Assembly (NCBI GenBank): GCA_003550305.1
Contig: QKYT01001207.1
Coordinates: 1 to 21,480, forward strand
Source: Glomus cerebriforme
Taxonomy: Eukaryota; Glomeromycota; Glomeromycetes; Glomerales; Glomeraceae
Reading direction: 5' to 3'
DNA: 21,480 bases
Below the pieces are notes generated by a model. That model ran no database searches, had not been told where the DNA came from, and saw nothing but the letters and a program-made list of their open reading frames with translations. Numbering within the stretch: position 1 is the stretch's first letter; each line of letters begins with the position of its first letter. Both the position numbers and the translations under genes were made by a program. Below are positions 10,190 to 18,195 of the stretch, in pieces.

Positions 10190-10560
10190 TGNTAAATAAA
10201 TGTAAATTANTNCTTANTACCTGGTNTTTTNCATNACCNTTNCTCAAATAATTCAAAGTATAATTTTCTGTTTCATATATTATGACCTTTATTAACCCCC
10301 AACCTATATGCTACTTGATCCTAAAAAAATATATTAATACATAAATAATAATGTATTAAAATAATACAGATATATTTACTAAATGCTCTTGTAATAAATT
10401 CTTCCACTTTGTTTTTATTTGCGATCCCATGTATCTAATGCCAAACATTCATTAATTTTCTTCATGATACTTCTCCAAAATCCAGCTTGATTTTAACTTG
10501 CTAAGCTCTAAAATTTATCATTCTTGCTCATTCTTTGGTTGAGCAAGTATTCGCACTATT
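10190..10560 (-). pseudogene. Possible Myb/SANT-like (trihelix-type) fragment, decayed
   Basis: Read on the - strand, the stretch from about 10500 to 10390 gives SWILEKYHEEN followed by QIKTKWKNLLQEHL. This recalls the last helix of SANT/trihelix domains, where a 'K-x-K-W-K-x-L' segment is common. After a possible intron ending near 10322, DQVAYRLGVNKGH appears. There are stops between the pieces and nine Ns between 10192 and 10242. Myb/SANT-like proteins accompany many Harbinger-type transposons, but neither a transposase nor ends were seen. This is a weak call based on a short resemblance. Confidence 0.3.
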
Positions 10561-10893
10561 TATCTGTCCAAATTGTTCTAATTCAATTATAATAATTTAC
10601 TGTATGAGATTAAGGAATTTGAATATAAGGCATTACATTATTTTATTTATTATTCTAGAAAAATTAAAATAAAATTTTGAAATATTTTAAATATCTTATC
10701 TCTTTTTATAAATATAATCCTCATATTAAATTTGCATTTACGCAATTATGAATGAATGAATCATATTCAAACTACTAATACAATTAATCGAATAAGTAAT
10801 CAACTAATGAGTAATTAATTAATAAATAATAATTTTGTAATGATTGTATAATAAAATCTAATAACAACAGATATGAGTATGTGACAAATTATT
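10561..10893. other. AT-rich spacer
   Basis: No feature was recognised. The sequence is AT-rich, with a run of ATGAATGAATGAAT-like words near 10748. Confidence 0.4.
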
Positions 10894-11015
10894 GGATTGA
10901 AATTGGATTGAGTTTGGATTGAACAAAAATCAATAATTTTTATATTAATTACTAATAAAAATTTGAATGTTTTGAAAACGGATTGAAAATGGATTGAAAA
11001 TTTTGATTATCACCC
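10894..11015. repeat. GGATTGA short repeats, possible element terminus
   Basis: GGATTGA occurs at 10894, 10905, 10916, 10980 and 10991 in two groups. The block ends in AAAATTTTGATTATCACCCC at 10997-11016. Clustered short repeats ending in a CCCC boundary look like the subterminal part of a MITE, but no matching opposite end was found in the window. Confidence 0.4.
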
Positions 11016-12265
11016 CAGTCATGACATTTAGTATATTATACTAATTTAGGAACAATAGACAATTTAAAAATTCATGATATACTAATTAATTAAGAAACCT
11101 TGATGCAAGTTCTGAGACATCATAATCCTCTACTGGTTCTTCTTCAGGAACATTATCATTATTATTATCATTATTATCATCAATATCATCATCGTCTTCT
11201 TCATCATCATTATCTTTCAGATCTCTGATAAATGGAACTTCATCTACATCAAATATCTTCTCTAATATTAATACTGATACTGTGTGATTTAAAATTTTAT
11301 CAGGCTTTACTAATATTCTTTCAGGTTCGCTATCCTCAAAATCCTCCTTAAGGTTATCCAAAGATTTGTCAACCATAACTTTTAATTCATCTTTAGAATA
11401 TTTTGAACTCGCATATTTTAATTTATCATTTGCTTTTGAAACATAATATGATCGAATCTTAGCTATAAATTCAACTTTTAATGTTTATAAGCTAAGTCTT
11501 CTCTTGCCATAGAACTATCTGAGAATTGAGAATACTCTCTTACAACTAGCACTGTAAGGTATAACAAATAGAATATAAAGAGCAAGTTCTTGCAAATAAT
11601 TGCTAGTATTATTAATGGCAAGCTACTATAACATAGGAGTTTCATCTGAATCTCTAATTACTTCATTATAAGGTTCTAGTTTAAGAGGATTCTGAACAAT
11701 ATATATATGAATAAGTAGGATTTGAGTTTGCTTATTGAACATAGAAAATTTTTACCCCTAGTGAGATTTTTTTTTGCTTATTTAAAAGGTTAAATTTAAA
11801 ATAGTCAGTATTTTATATGCATAGCACATATAAATTTGATAACTCAGTAATGTGTTTGTATGGCAGAAACTTATTTTGGAATATATGAAATATATTATAT
11901 AATGTCAAATATTTTAAAAATATACCTTTTAAAATTAAAGACACATAAACAAAATTAACATGTAAATTTAATATGTGACGGTATAACAAAATCTATTTTT
12001 ATATGTGACAGTGTGCAATAAAATTATACATAATTGTATAACAAACTTTTACTTGACAATGTATATACGTTCGCATAATAGCAAAAATGATATATATAAG
12101 TTGAAAACGGGAGGGATGAAAAAAAGGAAAATAAGTGGTTTTTTCTTTTTCCAAACTTGTTTTTACAATACCATTTCTGCAAAGTTATATCTATTTTATT
12201 TAGTAATTTTTTTACAAATTTTGATATTTTTTCTCTAAATTTAAAAAATTAAATTTACTGAATTC

Positions 12266-12577
12266 TACAAAAGTTAATCGTGAGTCTTAACTAACTGTTA
12301 TATACTTTTAAAATTTAAGTATTATGTGTAATTTTATTTGCTTTACAACTTTACTTAATCTCAAAAAGTAAGNTTTNAATGCNNATTTTGAGTTTAATAT
12401 AAAGAAACTGCTAAAAATGCAAAATTAGAGTACAAAAGTTAATCATGAGCCTTAATTATCTGTTATATACTTTTGAAATTTGAGTATTACGTGTAATTTA
12501 TTTACTCTACAACTTTACTTAATCTCATAAAGTAGGTTTTGAATGGCAATTTTAAGTTTAATATAAAGAAACTATAA
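12266..12577. repeat. Tandem duplication, ~165-bp period
   Basis: Copy 1 starts at TACAAAAGTTAATCGTGAG (12266) and copy 2 at TACAAAAGTTAATCATGAG (12431). Both run through TGTTATATACTTTT, TACAACTTTACTTAATCTCA and TTTAATATAAAGAAACT. Copies differ by scattered substitutions and small indels. Four Ns lie in copy 1 (12373-12384), at positions where copy 2 has readable bases. Confidence 0.85.
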
Positions 12578-12608
12578 ATTTTACTTAATATATATAAGTC
12601 ACAAAACA

Positions 12609-12692
12609 GTTTGCTTAGCAGAGCCAAATTTTCTTAAGTCATAATGAGAGTTTGCTTAGCAGAGTTGAAAATAGTTTGCTTATTGATCATAG
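12609..12692. repeat. GTTTGCTTA short direct repeats
   Basis: GTTTGCTTAGCAGAG occurs at 12609-12623 and 12650-12664. The related GTTTGCTTATTGATCATAG lies at 12674-12692. The last matches 11726-11744 at the other edge of the inserted segment. Confidence 0.75.
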
Positions 12693-12917
12693 TAAATTTT
12701 AAAATTTTCATCTGACCTATACATAAATTGTTTGGGGTCCTAGTCTAAGTTTATATTTATACATCTGAGAGAGAAGCTCCTTACATGATTTTTGGTTATT
12801 TCCCATCTTTTTCCAAATATTACCAGTAGCTGAAGCAATTAAAGAATATTTTTCACTTCATAATCCTTGTGCTATGAAAATAATTATCATTATTAACTGT
12901 TATTTGTTATTACATAA

Positions 12918-12956
12918 ATAAAAAATATATATATATATTTTTTTTATATATCTCAA
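12918..12956. repeat. AT dinucleotide tract
   Basis: This is a simple run of A, (AT)n, T and again ATAT. It lies within the hAT-like relic and has no further significance. Confidence 0.7.
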
Positions 12957-14240
12957 AATCTTGGATATAAAAAGTAAGCAGATATAAAGAAATATAGAAT
13001 TCCTTTCATCTTTTGTTAAATGCCTGTATTGCATGTTTCTGAAATGATACTAAATTACTTGAATTAAAATTTTTGATTTCGTAAGCCAAACGAATCATTT
13101 GGATGAATGTATTGGCCAAATTAGTTTAGTTTTCTTCAAGCATTAATATTGCATTTTTGATAGGTTAGAGTAGTTTAGCTAAAGTATTAACTTTATCATA
13201 AAAATCTTCTTTTAAGAATTTTTTTAATAGTAGAATTAGTAATTTTCTCAGAATGATTAGTTATTACCTAAATAATAAAATTAATATTTAGTTAAATATA
13301 TATCTTAAATAAATTAAAAATATAATAAATATTACTTCATCAAGAGCCTGTCTCATTCTAACAATTGAATAAGTTGNCTNATACATGGATGTCCATCTTG
13401 TTTTAATAAAAGTTTTCAATNCANCACNTTNAATTTTTAGAATNTTTGCAGATTNAGTTAATAAATTGTTGCAAATATGTGATGCTTTAAAATAATTGGT
13501 AACACTATTACAAGTAACTAAAATTTTAGAAGCTGTTCTATGATCTATTAAAATTAATATATTATTTAATATGATGAATTCTTTCATTGTGATGCTAAGA
13601 GATTATGAATTAACTAATTAAAAGAAAAATTAATAAAATATTACCTAAGATTGACTTCATGATTATATTTATAAAATGAGCAATACATCTCAAATTTAAT
13701 ATCAAGGGATACTCCTTAGAAATAATTTCTCAAGCTAATCAAATATTTGATATATTGTTAGTAACAACTGCACTAAACTTTTTTGCTCCAATCTTTTATA
13801 TAATCTTTTTTATTTCAGATGTGAGAAATTCTTCAGTATGATGAGATGAAGAAAAATCCTGAAGACAATAAAGATATTGCTGATTGGAAGGAGTTAATAT
13901 GACAAAATTATATATGNAAANAGTACTTGCANTAGTCCANCCATCCAAGNCTAATAAATAATAATAAATTTATTATTATAACGCTAGTGGATTTATATAA
14001 TGAAAAGTTAAAATAATTANCAAGCGTTAAGTTTTTGGAATGCTCTAATTCTTTATTAATAGCTTGATTAACTCATGAANTTTCTTAATTAAGAAGAGAC
14101 TCTAAAAGTACCTTTTGCAAAGGAGGACAATAATTTGAACATAATTGTTATAACAATTCATGAAAAAATGGACTATTGATTACAGCAAATGGTATTCCAC
14201 AACAAATAAAAGCTCAACATATGGGCTGATTTGGATCNGA

Positions 14241-14506
14241 TCACATAGTAAATTTGGGTGATAAGATCAGGTGTAATGTAATGTTACAATAGTGTTACAA
14301 TATATATAAACTGCATATCATAGTAAAAAAATGTGATTTTATTTCATAAAGTTAATTCTCATTCAATAAAAACAACTACAATCGCGAGTTGCAAATTGGT
14401 TTTAGATTAGTTTTCATAGCATTGAAAAAAATTAGAGAACAAAAAATTTTTTCACTATAAAGTTAGTTTTATTCCTAAAAATAAATTTTTAAGCATATTT
14501 GTTAAA
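14241..14506. other. Spacer between two divergently oriented pseudogenes
   Basis: About 265 bp separate the 5' end of the - strand hAT-like relic from the ATG of the + strand RAG1-like relic. The stretch holds a double TGTTACAATA-type repeat near 14281-14305. It could contain either promoter, but no site can be named. Confidence 0.4.
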
Positions 14507-16094
14507 ATGGCATATATATTAGGGTCAAGTCAAGGAAGTAACCAAAGCGAAACACTATCTTTTATAAATGGTACTATATTTTTTTAATTATTTGTAATTA
14601 TATAGTAAATATTCTCTAATAAATATTTTTTAGATGGCTATTCTACAAGAAGTTTTTCACACCAATATCCTACAAGTTCTTTTATAATAGCACAATATAT
14701 AACAGGAAACTGAGCCTTTTATTTTTGGTATAAAGTAGTATCTTTAGGATATTATCCAACACCAGTTAANCTTANACAAAAAAATTCTAAAGATTGTATT
14801 CAATATCAAATACCTGATAACTATAGTATTGAAACTGAAGTTTCTAAAATGAAGGTTCGTTGTGAAACAAAGTATCAACTGAATAGAAAAGTAAGATTTA
14901 CAATAGTATGGAAAGAAAATAGACCAGAGTGGAGTATATATAGTGATCGCTCTGCAACTAGTGTTATTAATGCATTTTTGAAAGTATTATTATTTTTAAA
15001 AAATAATTTTTTTTAGAATTAAATTTTTAATATTAAAATTTTTTATTAATCTTAATTGTACAGAAAAATAATCGCACAAAATCTAATTTATCAGATGTAT
15101 ATATTTTTGGGTTTAATATTGGATGATTGCATAAATATCGCTTGAAAATTATAGATGCTCCTGTTACATTGGTTAATAAAAGAAAAAGATCTTTAGCAAC
15201 AATTTAAACCATCTTAGAACAAAATAAAAGATTTGCATTTTTAGGCAGAGAATCTGAAAAAGCTATTAGATCTTTGATTAAAAAACATCAAATGACTAAT
15301 GAAACAAATCAACCAATCATTCATATTCGTAAAATTGAATTAGATTTTAANGGTGAAAGCATTATTTTAACTTATAAGCCACCTGATAAGAAAAGTGAAC
15401 TTACCAAAATAGATGCTATTGTTAGAGCTTGTGATGAATCATTGCTAGCACGTGATAGATACTGGCAACTTGCTGCAGTTGAAGTATTTCTTATATGTGA
15501 ATATTTAATAGCTAATCATAGAATTGAAATTACAAATCTTATTAATAAAGACATTAGAATTGGAACATTTAATATTGATAAAAATGATGATTTATCTAAT
15601 AATTTAGAAGAATCTGATAATGGAATAATAGTTGATGAAGCAGAAATTGGAAATGGTGCATATAGGTCAATTTATACAATATTACAAACTTTAATTCCAA
15701 TTTGGAAACGCAATTATTAATAATGGTGATACATTTAAACTTAAACTTAGTGGAGATAGGTGCAATATTGGTCATAAGCAAAGTCATATGATGATGACAA
15801 TTTGTCTTTTAAATGAAAATGAAAAAGTCTTAAAACCAGAACATCAATATTGGTAATTTACAAATTTATTATTTAATTAAATAGTTAATAAAATTAAATT
15901 CTAATAATTGATTTTTTTAGCATTTGTCTTTATATTGGACGTGAAAAATATAGAGATCTTGCTAAAATAGGAGAACTATTTCATCATCAACTTTCTAATC
16001 TCAAAAATAACAGAATTTGTGATAAAGATGGAATTTATTGGCCAATAGAACTATTTTTTTCAGGAGATTGGAAATTTATATATATAATAATGGG
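14507..16094 (+). pseudogene. Truncated multi-exon pseudogene with RAG1/Transib-like core start
   Basis: Four exons with GT-AG boundaries can be traced: 14507-14570, 14634-14983, 15064-15852 and 15921-16094; introns are about 63, 80 and 68 bp. The ATG at 14507 opens a Ser/Gln-rich N-terminus. Exon 2 encodes CIQYQIPDNYSIETEVSKMK and FTIVWKENRPEWS. Exon 3 carries AIVRACDESLLARDRYWQLA (about 15409-15468) and EIGNGAYRSIYTILQTLIP. After a frame change near 15710 it reads TFKLKLSGDRCNIGHKQSHM and ICLLNENEKVLKP. Exon 4 has CLYIGREKYRDLAKIG and FFSGDWKFIYIIMG. I recognise this as a multicopy Rhizophagus-type family of unknown function. The 'LKxSGD' strand, the following strand pair, the 'CL' strand and the 'F...GDWK' strand follow the order around the first catalytic Asp of RAG1/Transib transposases; that link is inference. 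In-frame stops lie at 14711 (TGA), 15124 (TGA) and 15205 (TAA). Coding similarity stops abruptly at 16094, where another element begins. Confidence 0.75.
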
Positions 16095-16109
16095 ATTCAT
16101 CGGCAAATT

Positions 16110-16460
16110 TTTTAGTCCGCAGATCTGTGCAGTCTGCAATATCATTATATTTGCACAGTTCTTTAATAAAAATTGCCACCGATCTGTAATATGCAGATTA
16201 TTGCCAAACTTTTAATAAAATTCTGCGAACATCTGTAAAATGCAAGATTGTCATTATTTTTCACAAACAAATCTGCAACAATTTGCAAAGTGAAAAAAAA
16301 AAGTTTATTTTGTTTAAACTTCTTGGTTTTTCAATTTTTTTTAAATAAAAACTTTGGGATTTTGATTTTTTAACTTTAATTTTTTAACTTAGTTTTTTTT
16401 AATTCTTATTGTGTATGAAGTTCTCCAAACTTCATATTTAATCTGCGATATGCAGATTTT
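16110..16460. repeat. Subterminal ATCTGY...TGCAGAT repeats
   Basis: Variants such as GCAGATCTGTGCAGTCTGCA (16119-16138), GATCTGTAATATGCAGATTA (about 16182), CATCTGTAAAATGCAAGAT (about 16230), AATCTGCAACAATTTGCAAA (about 16270) and AATCTGCGATATGCAGATTT (about 16439) recur about every 45-50 bp at first. Partly palindromic subterminal repeats of this sort often bind a transposase, but no enzyme is visible here. Confidence 0.55.
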
Positions 16461-16478
16461 TTTCTTTTTTTTTTGCAG

Positions 16479-17806
16479 GACTTCAGACTCTTCTCATTAT
16501 CTCCAGACTTTACTTTCAAAGAATAAGTATATATTTTTATTAAATGAACATTTACTAACATTTTCTTTAGGTTCCAGGAAACTGAAGTACGACTCTGAAC
16601 TTCCATTTCAAAGGTAATAACTTTGAAATGTATTATTATTTTTTTATTATTTATGAACATTTATTAACGTTCTTTTTATTTCTTTAAGTTCCAGAAAACT
16701 GAAATATGGCTCCAGATTCCCATTTCAAAGATGAGACTTCAAAAATTTTTTTTTTTATTTTTATTTATGAATGTTTACTATGTTCTTTTTTATTTTTTAG
16801 GTTCCAGGAAACTGAAGTACAGCTCTGAATCCCATTTCAAAGGTAAGACTTCAAAAATTTTTTTTTGTTTTTTTTATTTACTAACGTTCTTTTTATTTCT
16901 TTAGGTTTAGGAAGCTGAAGGTCTTCCTTTTTAAAGGTAATTCTTCAAAATTCTGTTTTTTTTTTGTTTTTTTTTAATTTAATGAATATTAGCTAATGTT
17001 CTTTCTTTTGTAGGTTCAGGTCTTTGGGTATAGAATTTTGAAATAGGTTTGTAATGAAGAGAGGGATATTAAAAGAAATATTACTAATATAATGTTCTTT
17101 TTTTTCTTGTAAGTTCAGATTCGACTTGGACTTCGTTCGAAAATTAGGACTTTAGTTTTGGGATTCGACCTGGACTTTGAAGGTTTGTATTGGCAAGATA
17201 TAATTTTTTTTATTAAAGAAACGTTACTAACATAATATTTCTTTCTTTTTTGTAGGACTTTAGCTTCAGGATTTGACCTAGACTTCAAAGGTTTGTATTG
17301 GTGGAGATATAATTTTTTTTTATTAAAGAAACATTACTAATGTAAAGTTTGTAGGACTTCGGCTTCGGGATTTGACCTGAACTTCGAAGATTTGTATTGG
17401 GGAGATATAATTTTTTTTATTAAAGAAATGTTACTAACGTAACATTTCTTTCTTTTTTGTAGGACTTCAGCTTCAGATTCGACCTGAACTTCGAAGGTTT
17501 GTATCAGAGGATATATAATTTTTTTTATTAAAGAAACGTTACTAATGTTTCTTTTCTTTTCTTTTATAGGTTCTTCCAGGTGGTACTTCAAAGATATATC
17601 TTCAAAAAATTTTATTTTTTTTTGTTTTTAACGAAATGTTACTAACGAACATTTTATTATTTTTTTTGTAAGTTCTTCCAGGTGAGTTATAGCATTTCGA
17701 TAGTATAATATCTTCAAATTTTTTTTAATTTCTTTTTTAATAAATGTTAATAACTAATGTTTATTATTCCTTTTCTTTTGTAAATTCTTCCGGACGTGAG
17801 TATGTG
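16479..17806 (+). repeat. Tandem array of about 13 micro-exon-like modules
   Basis: Roughly 80-150-bp modules repeat. Each has a TTACTAAC-like branch-point word, a T-rich tract ending in AG, a 9-69-nt 'exon', and usually a GT donor. Exon-like blocks lie at 16479-16521, 16571-16613, 16689-16730, 16801-16842, 16905-16936, 17014-17046, 17114-17182, 17256-17290, 17355-17389, 17463-17496, 17570-17593, 17673-17681 and about 17786-17795. Early modules share GTTCCAGGAAACTGAAGTAC; middle ones share GACTTCRGCTTCRGGATT and CTTCGAAG|GTTTGTAT; late ones share TTCTTCCAG|GTGAGT. Donors read GTAAGA, GTTTGT or GTGAGT; two are damaged GT to AT (16731, 17390). A perfect TACTAAC occurs before several blocks. No single long reading frame joins the blocks in an obvious way. 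It could be a real micro-exon gene or a minisatellite that arose from one exon-intron unit. The second tandem copy repeats blocks from 16801 on. Confidence 0.6.
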
Positions 17807-18195
17807 GATTTTTAATAAAAATATCTTAGTTGTTTGTTAGAATCGAACCAACTGGAATTATGTTCAAACTATTAACAACATTAAAGAATAGAAACTTAGT
17901 TTTTTTTTGTATTTAATAATATCATGTAAATTAGTTTTTAATTTGTAAATATATTTGACTGTAATTAATAAAATTAATAAAGCATAAATTACATTATACA
18001 ACTGAAAAGTAAATGTATAACCACAGATTAATGATAAAATTTCTGCGCAAAATTTTGACTTTTTGGAGATCTGTGCAGATTTTGGGTCATAGAACTTTGC
18101 AGATTAAAAATTTGCCAATGAATTTTAAAGTAATTTCGTTAAATTATTGCTAATTTTAAGGTTATTTTGTTAAATTATTGCTAATTTTAGGTAAN
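16750..18195. repeat. 1,446-bp tandem duplication, unit 1
   Basis: This unit matches 18196-19641 almost base for base. I found one substitution (GGTCTTCC against GGACTTCC, near 16920 and 18367) and two 1-base length differences in T runs (near 16965/18412 and 17900/19346). It covers most of the micro-exon-like array, the right end of the element and the first two 31-bp repeats beyond it. Its last base (18195) is an N. Confidence 0.95.

Larger units (their letters stand above)
11720..12715. mobile_element. ~1-kb insertion inside the DUF659-type hAT relic
   Basis: The transposase reading stops near 12730 and resumes near 11700 (- strand). The intervening sequence has no hAT resemblance. It is bounded by near-identical direct repeats: GTTTGCTTATTGAACATAG at 11726-11744 and GTTTGCTTATTGATCATAG at 12674-12692, with similarity extending about 10 bp further. 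No inverted termini are evident. It could be an insertion with long direct repeats or a solo remnant. It contains a 165-bp tandem duplication and GTTTGCTTAGCAGAG repeats. The + strand 77-codon ORF inside it (12005-12238) is low-complexity and is not accepted as a gene. Confidence 0.55.
11086..14240 (-). pseudogene. Decayed DUF659-type hAT-like transposase, interrupted
   Basis: On the - strand, blocks of a hAT-like transposase run from about 14236 to the stop at 11086-11088. FICCGIPFAVINSPFFHELL (after 14236) is followed by DGWT near 13948, which carries the first catalytic Asp, then SSSHHTEEFLTSEIKKII. Next comes AVVTNNISN near 13755 (the family has Asp-Asn), then LRCIAHFINIIMKSIL. The ORF at 13288-13587 contains KTRWTSMY...YSIVRMRQALDE. 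NAILMLEEN and MIRLAYEIKNFNSSNLVSFQ lie at about 13160-13040, and GNIWKKMGNNQKSCKELLSQ near 12820. After an inserted segment come NEVIRDSDETPML, two stops, and the dimerisation block LQELALYILFVIPYSASCKR; the family has Glu, not Lys, in the last pair. An acidic tail (11086-11376; DDEEDDDDIDDNN) ends ELASRFLN. Three GT-AG-type introns are plausible. Stops mostly sit where Trp or Gln is expected. Non-functional. Confidence 0.85.
16095..18123. mobile_element. Terminal-inverted-repeat element carrying a modular array
   Basis: The left end reads ATTCATCGGCAAATTTTTTA (16095-16114). The right end, in reverse complement from 18123, reads ATTCATTGGCAAATTTTTAA. Both then continue with TCTGCA- and CAGATCTGTGCAG-like words. 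The left end falls exactly where the upstream coding similarity ends, so the element lies in, or truncates, that pseudogene. No target duplication is evident and no transposase is recognisable inside. The subterminal left 350 bp hold several degenerate ATCTGTAATATGCAGAT-type repeats. The rest is the exon-intron-like array. The right part is duplicated downstream, where a second right end lies at 19569. Confidence 0.7.

Noticed and set aside
14711..15126. In-frame TGA codons at Trp positions, suggesting a code where TGA is Trp (mitochondrial type)
   Set aside because: A TAA stop and a frame change occur in the same gene, spliceosomal-type introns are present, and the neighbouring hAT-like relic has TAG at Trp positions too. 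Decay explains all of these.
15596..15787. 63-codon - strand ORF
   Set aside because: It is antisense to the recognisable coding sequence of the RAG1-like relic.
16406..16660. Overlapping ORFs on both strands (16406-16660 and 16411-16617)
   Set aside because: Both are incidental readings of the subterminal repeats and first micro-exon-like modules, with poly-T read as Phe or Lys runs.
17337..17591. An 84-codon - strand ORF, repeated identically at 18784-19038
   Set aside because: It runs antisense across repeated exon/intron-like modules, its protein is a translation of T-rich tracts, and identity between copies merely reflects the 1,446-bp duplication.
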